The notes below the pieces were generated by a model that was not told the origin of the DNA, ran no database searches, and saw only the letters and a program-made list of their open reading frames with translations. Below are positions 44,719-55,267 of a stretch of 64,000 nt of DNA, in pieces. Position 1 is the stretch's first letter. The number at the start of each line of letters is the position of its first letter. The translations under genes and the position numbers were made by a program. Source of the DNA: Warburgia ugandensis. Lineage: Eukaryota; Streptophyta; Magnoliopsida; Canellales; Canellaceae. The DNA lies in the NCBI GenBank assembly GCA_035236585.1, contig CP141137.1, positions 48,878,057 to 48,942,056 of the forward strand, written 5' to 3'.

Positions 44719-47638
44719 TGTAATATCCTTAATTTTTAGGATAAAATAGGAAAATTTTAAATAAATTAAAATAAAAAATTTATAGATGAATTTTTTTCCT
44801 GAAAACATAAGAATTAGAAAGTGCTCGTCGATATGAGTCCAACGCCACCAAGAATGCAAAAAACGGAGCTCAAACGAGAGAGTTATGAGCCGTCGAAGTT
44901 GTAAGGGCAAATTGGTCTTTTGACAGAAACGTATTACACAAGGGTCCAAATTGATAACGGCACCCCTGTCTTCCACACGTCTCTACCAGTCCGGAGAAAT
45001 CGCCAGAGAGACATGGAAAGAGACGTGTGGTCCCCTAGAACTCTAAACCCTATATCTATGCTCCCCTAGGAGCCAAAACGCTTCACTTTGAGCGTTTTTC
45101 CGGGTTTTCACTCAGAACCCTAGCCCTGCAAAGCTTGGATTTTTCAGGCGAGTGGAACCCCGGCAACACGAGCAACCACGGTCAGGTGTAAAGTAAGCCT
45201 CAAAACTTCGTTTTCCCATATTTATTAAATAGAAAAATAATTAGGAAAACATTTTAAAAATTAGGAAAAATATTGGATTTTTAGGAACCTGTGTGCACGC
45301 TACTATTAGAGCGTGATTTCACAGATCAAACCAAGTCCATTTGGAAATCGCACCGTCCAACTATTGCACAAGAGACCCAAGAGCAAACCCTTTAAATTTG
45401 GGAGTGATCCAACGGTGGATTTCTCCAAAAAATGCAAAAACCAGTACCTAGGGATGATTTTAGGAACTTGGGAAAAATTATTTAAAAACCATGGTTTTTG
45501 GCAAAATCAGTGCAAAAGGAGGGCATAAATGGATTCTAGAGAGAATTCTGAAGAAAATGACCCAAAAATCATGCAAAACGGAGCTCTGTAGCTCCGCTAG
45601 AGCGACCAGAATCCAGTCGTCTTCTCTAGCGTCGTCAACTGCGTCAGTGCCCTGTCACTGACGCCAGGACGCACTTGGGGACGCACTCGGGACGACGTCA
45701 CATGACATCATCGAGCCGGTTGGCGGTCGCGGTGGGGCCGAGACGCAATGCGTCCTGGCAACCGTGACGCACATGCCGAAGACGCTGGGCGCACGCCCCG
45801 TGCGACGTCTGCGTCTTCGTGGCGCCGGTATAGTAAACCAGCAAGAAAGGGGCCGCCGGTATAAACCACCTAATGGTAGTCCGGCAGGCCCCATTTGAGG
45901 GTAGTTTTCACTAAAACTTGATTTCTAGGAGCTAAAGAGGTCCAAATCACGATCTGAAAGAGGCGTTGTGACCGTATTGACGACGCGGACCTAGTTTTAA
46001 CTAAAAACTTAGAAATGACCACTTTTTCTTTAGAAAATATTAAAATAGTGATGTGACATGTACAGGTGCACTTGAATATACCAGTTAAAGGGAGTTATTA
46101 GCAAGCTAGTGGTCTCACACTGAGGTAGGTGATGACAACTATTGTTTTGCCTTGATTTTTAAACCATGTTTAAACATAGCATCATGTGTGATTGTGTTTT
46201 AAATTGCAATTATTATTTACTGTGGATTTCATGCGACATTGAGTACAGGATGGTTATTCCAAAATGAAATCTTTTACTGAATAAACTTATTTAAAATGCT
46301 TTTACAAGCATGATGTAAATTAGTTATACTTAATTAGAGACTTATTTCTTATTATATATATAGAAAATGCATGGATTTACATGGAAATGAGAATAGAGGC
46401 TTATTAGCTGGTCCTTTTATAGGCTAACCCCAGGATGAGGAGCATGTCTTGGGGATTGCAAGCTATAAGTGCTCTTGAGTTTTAGCATATACATATGATT
46501 TCTGTGTTTTATATTTGATGATGGGTGCTCTCGCCCGGTGGGCGTCATGCTAGGAGGGATAGGGCCAGCCACCCACCTTCCGAGATTATGATGTGATGAT
46601 TTTGTGATATGATAGACACCTACCCATAGATGGCATTCGGTAGGGGTTTGGTAACATGGATAGTCCACACTACCGGTCTGAGCCTTTCCATGGGGACAGA
46701 CGCTAAGTCTCCCGTTATGGTATCGACGGAGAGCGACGGTGGTTGATACCCATGGAGGGTTACCACTGCAGCATGATGACCCATATTCTTATTATGTGTG
46801 CATGTATGATGAGCATGGTTATGGATGGTATGCCTGGGTGTGACAACACTCAGAGGTTGACTACGAGTACTCCTGATCAGGGATGTTAGTGCGATGTGGT
46901 GGGACCCATTACCTTAGGGTGCCCTTATTCTTGTTGTATGCTCAATTATATTGATTCATGTCATATTTTAACTCCGTAAATTGCATGTTTTAGTATATGG
47001 AATAAATTGACATTTATTTGAACATGACATTATGATATCACTATTTTCATAAATGTTAGACTTTTCATCAGAACTGTTCATTATTTCTTTCATTTATTAC
47101 ATTAATTGTCTATGTATCTACACAAGCGATAGCTTGCTGAGGCATTGCTTTGTTTTGCAATGCCTTAGATCTCGAACGCGATAACAAGAAAGACAAGGCT
47201 ATTGAGAAGCCGTGAGAGCTGTTGAAGGCCATTTTTCTATAGTGTTAGACAGTGATGTGAGTCATTAAACAGGATTATCATTTGGATTTTATTATGGACT
47301 GCATACTTTATATTTGGATGTGATTTAGATGTTTGGACATATGTTGGACATTTATATGGGATGTTATGATGGATAGACCCTGGGCTATATTATTATTGTG
47401 TTTTGGACATTTATTTGATTTAAAATAAAGGCGCCGATTTATTTGACGTTGATTTATACGCAGATTATTTAATTTACATATATGCCATTTTGAGAAAGGA
47501 AAACTAACACCCAGAGTTTTTAAGATAGGTTTTAGCAGAATGTTAAATAAAGCTTTTTCTCATGGGATCCCAAATGCTCTTATTTAAAATGTCTTTCAAA
47601 AAAAAAAAAAAAAAGTCTTAAAAATCCGGGGTGTTACA
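44719..47638 (+). mobile_element. Solo LTR, 2.9 kb, TGTAATATCC family
   Basis: Starts TGTAATATCCTTAATTTTTA and ends AATCCGGGGTGTTACA, with a perfect 5 bp duplication AGAAC at 44714-44718 and 47639-47643. The longest plus-oriented copy and sister to 17630-19508. A GC-rich GACGC/CGTC-rich zone at 45590-45850 and the hairpin core at 47113-47165 are present. There is no internal domain. Open frames in it are not genes. Confidence 0.95.
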
Positions 47639-47935
47639 AGAACCGACCATGTCTTGACATTTTATATTAATATTATTCCCGAACTTGAAACACCAAGTTG
47701 CTTCTTTGAAGCCTCCTACTGCCACGAATAAGATGTAAAAGTAAACATGGTTGGTATGATTAGTAACACTAGGAAAGAACAAGAATAAGAACAAGGAAAA
47801 GAATGATGATCCATTAGCACAAATTCTAATGCAATGGAATGGTACACAAATCAAGTTGGCCAAACAAAATCTCCAAACCATAAATAGATTACAGATGTCT
47901 AGAAATGAAAAAAGGAAAATAATAATAATTACACT
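47639..47935. other. Spacer between the solo LTR and the hAT-type element
   Basis: AT-rich, no gene or repeat recognised. Confidence 0.5.
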
Positions 47936-48135
47936 TGCACAAATAGGCCTGGCAATTCGGGTTGGCGGGTTGTGTTTGTATCGACACGAACACAACACGT
48001 TAGAGTTATGGGTTGACATGAACATGACCCACTTAATAATCGTGTCAAGAATTCATGACCCGAACACGGCATGATTATTAAATGAGTCGATACGTCACGA
48101 CTTGTGTAACACGATTAAGTAAATATAAAATAAAT

Positions 48136-48253
48136 AATATAGGACGGTTCTTCTGATATTACATTTAGAGTAGTAATATAAGACGGTTCATCTTGAACCG
48201 TCCTATATTAATCCTGTAATATAAGACGGTTCATCTGGAACGTCTTATATTAG
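48136..48253. repeat. ATATAGGACGGTT inverted-repeat block A
   Basis: Palindromic units such as ATAAGACGGTTCATC...GAACCGTCCTATAT. It separates the left terminus from the first fragment. Confidence 0.88.
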
Positions 48254-48500
48254 TTGCATTCTTTCTCTAGTTGCAAGGGCAAAAAAGTCTATGCGTAGAG
48301 AGTTTGGTGGAGTTGAGGATGAAATGCATGATGATGTTGAAGAGGAAAAAGAAAAAGAGCTAGTATGGATAAGAGAGGCCACCTGTATGGAGCTGATGTT
48401 GATTGGGAGGTGAGGATGCCTGTTTAAACACCGCGAGTTATAACCAGACCACCCAAAAACCCATCTGAATAAGCTACAAAAAAACTAACAACAATAGCGG
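48254..48500 (+). other. Exon-like fragment, unrecognised
   Basis: 48270-48415 reads as an acidic stretch (REFGGVEDEMHDDVEEEKEK) and, in a shifted frame, GHLYGADVDWEV. It looks like a captured coding piece with a frameshift. The gene of origin is not recognised. Confidence 0.3.
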
Positions 48501-48529
48501 ACAGACTCTGATACACATATCATACTCAC

Positions 48530-48640
48530 CTACAACTTGTGCTTCTTCATTCACAACTGGTATCTTGTGAATCTTCTCCTTAAGCATCAAAGCTGCGGCA
48601 TTTGCAATGGTAGGCAGACATACAATGTCCTTTAGTCATC
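48530..48640 (-). pseudogene. Captured CBS-domain exon fragment
   Basis: The complement reads TIANAAALMLKEKIHKIPVV followed by NEEAQVVG, the second half of a CBS domain (helix, then beta strand with PVV and the G turn). It ends at a splice donor (GTAG|GTGAGT at 48530/48529), so an intron border was captured with it, which indicates copying from genomic DNA rather than mRNA. CBS domains bind adenosyl ligands and regulate redox or transport proteins. The fragment is too short to be functional and its parent gene is not identified. Confidence 0.7.
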
Positions 48641-48711
48641 TGTCCAAGTGATTCTCACGCAAGAAAGAAAATGAAAAGCACACTGAGGAGGCTATATTAC
48701 GTTAATACATT

Positions 48712-48794
48712 GTAATGTAAGACGGTTCTAAATGAACCGTCCTATATTAGTCCTGTAATATAGGACGGTTCATCTGGAACCGTCTTATATTACA
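48712..48794. repeat. ATATAGGACGGTT inverted-repeat block B
   Basis: Two palindromes (ATGTAAGACGGTTCTAAATG, complement-paired, then ATATAGGACGGTTCATCTGG paired with CCGTCTTATAT). Confidence 0.9.
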
Positions 48795-49444
48795 TCTGTA
48801 TTATTGACAAGGCTGAAATTTGATTAGCTTGCAAAAGCTGAGGGGTATTGACTTACTAGATAGGCAATACATGTTCTCTAATGATAACATTGCTGTGGAC
48901 AGATGATGTTGACTGGGTAGATTTGCTAATGATCTGCGGAGTTTTGAATCTGTGGGAGAATATAATGGCTCTGTAAAACTTGTCCATTATTCCAGGAAGG
49001 ATTTAGAATCAATTTCAAAATAGTAATGGTTTTGTAGGGCTATAACTTGTGACAAGTACGTTTTAGGTACTTTCTCAATACATCTAAACTGTTATGTTGG
49101 GTGCTTATGTCCTCAACTGAAGAGCAACAGTCTATAACTTCTGCTTTCTTAAACTTCTTGTGTACATAGGTACAAGGGTGTGATGATTTGTGCCTCGCAT
49201 ATTTGACGCCGTTTTCGAGTGCACTCTATAGGTAGGAGTTGTAAGCTTTACTATTAGATTATTTTCTTTGCCAGTTTCAAGTAGCTACTCTTTCCTGCAG
49301 ATGATAACAGAGAATACTGAAGATCACCTAGAGCATCGCCTTAAATTCTTTTCATTGTTTCATGCTCTCTCTATACATTGTTTCCCTGCCTGTTTCACTT
49401 GTAAAGTCAGGTTGGTTGACAACTACCGGTGGGGTACTGTAAAT
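48795..49444 (+). other. Probable captured gene segment, unrecognised
   Basis: Intron/exon-like texture: TTTCCTGCAG at about 49291-49300 followed by an open MITENTEDHLEHRLKFF. No family assigned. Confidence 0.3.
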
Positions 49445-49473
49445 GTAATATAGGACGGTTCCAAATGAACCGT
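49445..49473. repeat. Inverted-repeat block C, left half (split by LTR)
   Basis: ATATAGGACGGTTCC then AAATGAACCGT. It resumes at 51515 with ACCGTCCTATATTAC and runs to about 51620. Confidence 0.9.
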
Positions 49474-49973
49474 TGTTAAGTGTTCAATTTTGGTCAAAAT
49501 ATCCCTAATTTAGTATTTGATTGGAGCATCTAGACCATTAATTTTAAGATTTTAAATCAAATATTTCATTTTAGCTTTAATTGGTCATCCAACCGTTGAA
49601 TTGTAAAATTTAGTGGTTAAATGACTATTAAAGCTAATGGACGGTTTAGATTTCGCTAATTGAGTCTTGTGCATTGCAGATCAGTCAACTCAGGCATGGA
49701 CGCTCTAGATTGAATCATGGAAAGAGACTGAAGACTTTGAAGATTTGCAGAGTTCTAGCAAAACTAGGAAAGCTAGTGGACCCCACCTATCTCCTCTTCC
49801 TTCTCTTTCTCCTCTTTTCTCTCTTTTTCTCTTATCCCTCTCCTTTCTTTTCTCTCTCTCTTCTATCTCTTTTTCTCATTCTCTTTCACACGTCTCTCTC
49901 TCTTTTTAAGTCCTCTTCCCCTCTCTCTTGAAAGGATGGTTTTTTTCCTTCTTTGGGAGGCTGGGCTGGGCTG

Positions 49974-50088
<115 letters not shown>

Positions 50089-51001
50089 CCGAACTGGCAT
50101 CCTCCTTGCATTGCACTAGCCTCCAATCGGTCTCTCTAATGCTCTTTTTCTCCCCATCACCAAGCTCCCATCTCCGTCTCTTTCCCTCTATCGCTACTCT
50201 TGGGTTTGATTCCTAACAACCACCTCTATCTCTCCTTTGTCCTCTACCTTTTTCCATTCTCCTTTACTACCGCATCAGCCTCACATCTCCCATGCGCACC
50301 ATCTACCCAGCATCATTCATCCGAATCACAGCCCAAGCATTGTCTTCCCAGGGACCAACATCGGGCATCCATCGCAACCTCTTTACCCTTTTCCAGTCCA
50401 TGTTCACTTACCCAGTACCGCTCAGATCCCTAGCACACCAGTCGCATCTTCCCAGCCTTCACCGCATTCTACAAAAATTTTCCTCTCCTGTTCCATCATC
50501 GCACAATCCCCTTTAATTTTTCCCTCTTCTCGTTCCTTCGTCCACTCTGTTCACCGCACCCATTCCTGGCTTCCCTCCTTCACCAGACCCGGCATCTTTG
50601 CCCAGTTCAATCCATCTGATTCAACGCCCCATCTCACGCACCTATTCTTTCCCGAACTCCCTTCTCCAATTTCCCCTTGTCGCACTCACTCTCCCCTTCT
50701 GGGTTCCTCTTCTTCATTGCTCCAACCAGACCCAGACAGAAGCCCTTTCTTCTCCGGCGTCTTTGCGTCGTCGGACCCAAACCGTAGGCTTCATCGAGCC
50801 GAAAACCCATCTGCTCTAAACGGCTCCGGTGGTTTTCTTGCTTCCAGTCGTCCCAGAGAAGGAAACCCGAACCGGGTTTTCTCACACATCCCTTCCCTCT
50901 TCTCCTTCTTCCTCTATTCTTCTCCTTCTTCTCCCTCTTCCAGATTTCTCCCAAAAACGTGTTTTTCTGGTTTTTTCGTGAAAAACCAGAACCTGAAGAA
51001 A

Positions 51002-51300
51002 TTTCAAATCTACACCTGCAGATCTCAGAAATTACAAATCTGCACCTGCAGATCTCAGAAATTACAATTCTGTCCTTTTTCAGAAATTCCAACTGTGTCC
51101 CCTGTTTAATACCAACTGTGTCCCCGGTTTAATTACAACTGTGTCCTTATGCTATTCTGGTTTTAACTTATCTTCATTCTGACTATTCAGGGACAGTGCA
51201 ATCCAGGACAGACTATTCAAGGACAGACTAATTCAGGGACAGTGCAATCCAGGACAGACTATTCAAGGACAAACTAATCTAGAGACAGTGCAATCCAAGG
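51002..51300 (+). repeat. Short tandem repeats at the LTR 3' side
   Basis: A 35 bp unit with ACCTGCAGATCTCAGAAATT is doubled at about 51010-51075. A unit of about 55 bp with GGGACAGTGCAATCCAGGAC is repeated two to three times at 51189-51300. Confidence 0.88.
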
Positions 51301-51514
51301 ACAAGCTTATCCAAGAAGCATTTTATTTTTATTTTTTGTCTTCCTTGGAATAAATATTTGTGAACATTGGAACAATTGAATAAATCTGGATTTTATTTTT
51401 TTAGTTGAATTTTATTTAAAACTCCATAATTTTAAATCAAGTCCTCGTGGGATCGACCCGTCTTTGCATAGCTATACTACAATAGCCCGTGCACTTGCGG
51501 TTAAACAATCAACA

Positions 51515-51620
51515 ACCGTCCTATATTACACTTACATTATAGTTGTAATATACTAATATAAAACTATCCTATATAATTAAAATATATGACGGTTATAAGT
51601 AACCGTCCTATATTACATTT
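51515..51620. repeat. Inverted-repeat block C, right half
   Basis: Copies of ACCGTCCTATATTAC and ATATGACGGTTATAAG. Confidence 0.88.
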
Positions 51621-51717
51621 GATAGAAGTCCTCCAATGAATCATCCTTCCAAATAAAGACGAAAAAAACAAAAGAGTCAACGTAGATGATTAAGTAAACT
51701 GCTACATGGACGACTAC

Positions 51718-52361
51718 TTAGACTCCTGTAGATCCAAATCCTCCCATGCCTCTCGCCGTAGCATCAAGATCTTCAACTCCCAAAACCTCAGGCGTCATTA
51801 TCTTCTCAATGATCAACTGAGCAATTTGATCTCCTTGCTTCACTTCAAAATCAACATCAGAATGGTTGAACAAAATCACGCCCACTGAACCTCTGTAATC
51901 GGCGTCAATCACACCTGCACCCACGTCGATTGAATGCCTCCAAGCCTGACCAGATCTCGGCGCTGCAAATAACAAGCCCGTCCATGAGTATATCATCAAA
52001 TGCATCAAAAGGTTTTCTATTTCGAGCACATATTTATGCGAGGCTGCCAGCGTAGGTTCCTTCGGGTATTCCTATGCTTAAATCGGTAGGAACAAGGGCT
52101 TTTCCTCTGGCATGAATGGTTATTGACGTAGAACTGGAAAATAAACAAACGATGGAAGATCATACATTACCTTGAAAGATCATATCCTACTGAGAGAGGA
52201 GAACCTTTTGAAGGCAAACTGGCATTCTCAGAGAGCCTTTTTACCCTCAAAAGAAAGAGAAGGTTTGGAGAACTTGTGGATACGCCATTTTGGTTGGTTT
52301 TCTGAAGTTTTGGAAGGGGTTTGTTGGTTTCAGGGCTTGTGATTTGATCTTGTTTTCCCAT
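51718..52361 (-). pseudogene. Captured dUTPase gene copy with degenerate introns
   Basis: dUTPase hydrolyses dUTP to dUMP to keep uracil out of DNA. The complement gives an N-terminal exon from the ATG at 52361 (Pro/Ser/Lys-rich, then LPSKGSPLSVGYDLS) with donor AAG|GTAATG at 52171; a second exon from 52133 with [20 protein letters not shown]; and a third from 51962 with [51 protein letters not shown] and the terminal Gly-rich [10 protein letters not shown]. All five trimeric dUTPase motifs are traceable. The first intron is only 37 bases, below the plant minimum, and a stop and lost splice site follow GTYAG near 52030. Introns mean the copy was taken as DNA. It is presumably non-functional, though the third exon is intact. 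Confidence 0.9.
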
Positions 52362-52593
52362 TTTTGATTGAAAGCGCTAAGAATTTAGGAAAAGAAGGGG
52401 ATGAGTGGAAAATGAAGGCAAGAAGAGAGCCTTTAATAGAGGGAAAATGCGTTGAAGAGGTTGCCGAAATTTGGGTGCCATTTCTTCCCACAATATTTAG
52501 AACGTTTTTCATTTAAAAGGGGGAGAAAGTGAATCCACTACAAGGATGGGTAGGCATTTTGAAGTGAATCCACTTCAGCAGAAAGTAACATGT
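52362..52593 (-). other. 5' flank captured with the dUTPase copy
   Basis: Upstream sequence of the dUTPase ATG with no repeat motif. It may include the parent promoter or leader. Confidence 0.4.
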
Positions 52594-52720
52594 TTTAGTA
52601 ATATAAGATGGTTCCAGATAAACTGTCCTATATTACATTCACAGTTGTAATATAAGAAGGTCCAGATGAACCGTCCTATACTTTAATATAAGATGGTTTT
52701 TGAAGAACCGTCTTATAGTT
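52594..52720. repeat. ATATAGGACGGTT inverted-repeat block D
   Basis: Three pairs (ATATAAGATGGTTCCAGATA with ACTGTCCTATATT, and so on), just inside the right terminus, as at 30540-31025. Confidence 0.88.
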
Positions 52721-52957
52721 TCAACCGCTGGTTAGATAGGTCAACGCGATGAATAAATAGGTCGCGTGCCAAATAGGTTGACACGATGGGTCACATTGAT
52801 TGACCCGAACACAACACAATTTTTGGCACGTCATTTTTGGGTCAACCCGAAAATGACACGAACACGATAAGACTCAACCCAAACCCGCTAAATTTGTGTC
52901 GGGTGGTTCGGGTCGTGTGATCGTGTCGTGTCATATTTTGCCACCCCCATGCACAAA

Positions 52958-53330
52958 GAAGTAGAGCTATCTCAAAACAGGTGGTCCACTGGTCTATAGG
53001 CAATGGTCTGTAGGTTAATTCTTGGAATGACCCATGGGTAAGAACACTATCTCTAGCAGATAGGTGTAATCAAAGGCATCACCGCACTAACAAGACTACC
53101 GTTAGGGAATTCATGGATAACATGGGTAGATGGAAGAATGAGAGCATTGACCATGTGGAAACACAAATGAAAAATTGAAATCACCTCAATATCAATATTC
53201 ACACAGCAAAGTGATGAGGTGGTTTGGACTAGAGAAGTAAATGGCCAATTGATAAATCGGCCGCTACAACACAACTACCAGCCAATGACTTACCTAATTG
53301 GGCATCCAATCAGAAAGAAGCTTTGAGCAA
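52958..53330. other. Spacer without recognised features
   Basis: No gene or transposon recognised. Confidence 0.45.
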
Positions 53331-53339
53331 CTAATGTGC

Positions 53340-54120
53340 GACCCAAATTAAAGAACTTCCTATGGCTGCAATTCAACCCACGAGAAGCCGCAGCGGTTTA
53401 ACGAATACAACAGATCGATTATGCCCACTTTGCGGAGCCGAATGCGGGGACTTGGCAGCAAGCGACTGATTCTTAAACCTTACTGATCAGGGATACCAAA
53501 CTATGGTGGATGCGTCAGGGGAGAGACGGAGCACCCAACCAAGAAGTTCAGAAATGATTCGATCATCGCCATAGCATACAGTAGAATGGTATGGTCGCGA
53601 TTAGAAGGTGCATAACGATACTCCATTTAATTTGCCACACCTCACCTCCCGTTGGCAAAATGAAGTGGTTGAATCAGCCACTTTGTAAAAATTCAAGTGA
53701 ACTTTACTTGGATGCACACTTGGACTTGACACAATGGTAAAATTCTCATAGTGTGGCCCTAAGGTCACCGGTTCATGGCATAGAAATAGCCTCTTATAAA
53801 AAAATATAAAATAAAGCTGCATACTATAGGCCTTTGTGATCTGCCCCTTTCCCAAACCCGCATAGGCGGGAGCTTGGTGCATGGGAGCTGCCCTTTATGT
53901 ACATTTGGACTTGCTCAACAAAAGGAAGCAAATCGAAACGGTTAGAGTGAATCCAAGGGAAATACACATTAAATGGGAACTGCTACCTATAGGTATGATA
54001 AAATTAAATTTTGACAGGGCCTCTAAGTGGGCTGGGATTAGAAGATTCTTGAAATACTCCGAAGGTCATTTCATTGCTTCCTGCTGTGCATTTCTTGGCT
54101 ATAGATCCAACAATTATCCT
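53340..54120 (+). pseudogene. LINE remnant: zf-RVT and RNase H (RVT_3-type) parts
   Basis: Left part (53345-53470): PKLKNFLWL then, in another frame, PTRSRSGLTN and DRLCPLCGAECGD, the zinc-binding domain after reverse transcriptase in plant L1-type LINEs. Right part (about 53955-54110): IKWELLPIGMIKLNFDRASK followed by EGHFIASCCAFLGYRSNN, the plant RNase H-like domain (G of FDGASKG is replaced by R and W). A SINE (53729-53900) sits between. Frameshifts and the lost catalytic end make it a fossil. Confidence 0.75.
53729..53900 (+). mobile_element. Diverged Au-like SINE
   Basis: Shares CAATGGTAAAA, GGTCACCGGTTCATGGC, CAGCCTCTTAT-like, CCGCATAGGCGGGAGCTTGG and GCTGCCCTTT with 40846-41029, but has many substitutions and lacks about ten 5' bases. 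Flanked by ACACTTGGACTTG (53716-53728) and ACATTTGGACTTG (53901-53913), a 13 bp duplication with one mismatch. Confidence 0.9.
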
Positions 54121-54169
54121 CCCCTTTTCTCTCCACCCGTCTTTTCCAGTGGCCACTACAACTAGTTTT

Positions 54170-55267
54170 TATCCGGCAATGGCAACTCTCCATCTCCTCC
54201 ATATCTCATCGCTTTGCAACTTATAACTGGACTTTCTTCCCAATTTGGACAAAAGACTTGGTTAACAGTTCCCCTTTCATATGAAACCCCAGATTCTATG
54301 AATCCCCTTTTTGTCACTACTCTTAAGATTTATTATTAAGATGGAAGAAAGAAACCCCAAACTATCCGAACTAGGTCCTGATTAGCTCAGTCGAACCGGT
54401 TTTTCTTCCCAAGAAGAAAAGGAAGTTTCTCTTCTTCATTTGTAGGTTTTTTTGGATCAGATAGTTTTCAAGATTCTCGAAGTTTCTCCAACCAGATGGT
54501 CCTTTGCCAATGGTTACGAACATCTTGAAGTCATGAGCTGCTCTTAAAAGACTTTGCTCTGCTTTTACAGTCTGATTGAATTTGATGGGCCCGCCAATAT
54601 TTTCCAGCACTTGTCACATATGTTAATAGAAAATCCAACCGCATGTTATTTTTCCCTCTCTTTTGTTTTCTGTATTGTTACTCTCAATGAAATTAGTGAG
54701 AAAGGAGTTTGTGTCCGTTTTGTTTTGAGTTTCTTGCTTGGATCATGTTCCCACTTACTACGCCTTCTCTTATTCAAAATATTACCTTTAGAAAATTTTG
54801 ATGAATCGTAATTATTAACTATTCTTATGGACTTTCCCTATATGAAATGGCTTTTGCAATTCTTTTACAAGTAAGATCTGATTTGTACTCGTTTGCCCTT
54901 CATCGAAGAAAGTTCCTAGTTTTTCATAGTTTACTTGGAGACTTGAAAGCGTTAATTCGGCTTCTCGACTGAGTTCAGAATCGACGACTGGGGCGCAATT
55001 GAAGAGAGATGTAAGTACCCGAGTGCAAGTAAAGTGGGGTCAATTTTCCGTAATTGGGAAACCATTGCTCCTGTGGCAGAGCGCAAGCTAGAATACAGAA
55101 CCTGAAAGTTGGGAAAGGCAAAATATGCAACGCGACATTTTCACTACTCCATCCAAATAATTCACAATCTTTCACTTCACAATCCTCCTGATTTACAGCA
55201 AAATCCTGTGTCGTAACAAAGAGTAACTCTCTTTTAAACCCAGCAAATCAGAAAGCCTAGCCTCATG
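54170..55267. other. Intergenic region left of the DnaJ gene
   Basis: The minus strand at 54610-54371 has an open stretch (IGGPIKFNQTVKAEQSLL, FKMFVTIGKGPSGWRNFEN) that reads like an exon but is not recognised. The DnaJ 3' UTR should lie near 55267. Confidence 0.4.

Noticed and set aside
47618..48025. Minus-strand 135-codon frame
   Set aside because: It crosses the right end of a solo LTR, the spacer and the hAT left terminus, so it cannot be an ancestral gene.
50237..51109. 290-codon open frame rich in Ser, Pro, His, Phe
   Set aside because: It lies wholly inside a solo LTR with a strong pyrimidine bias, overlaps other long frames in all phases and shows no domain.
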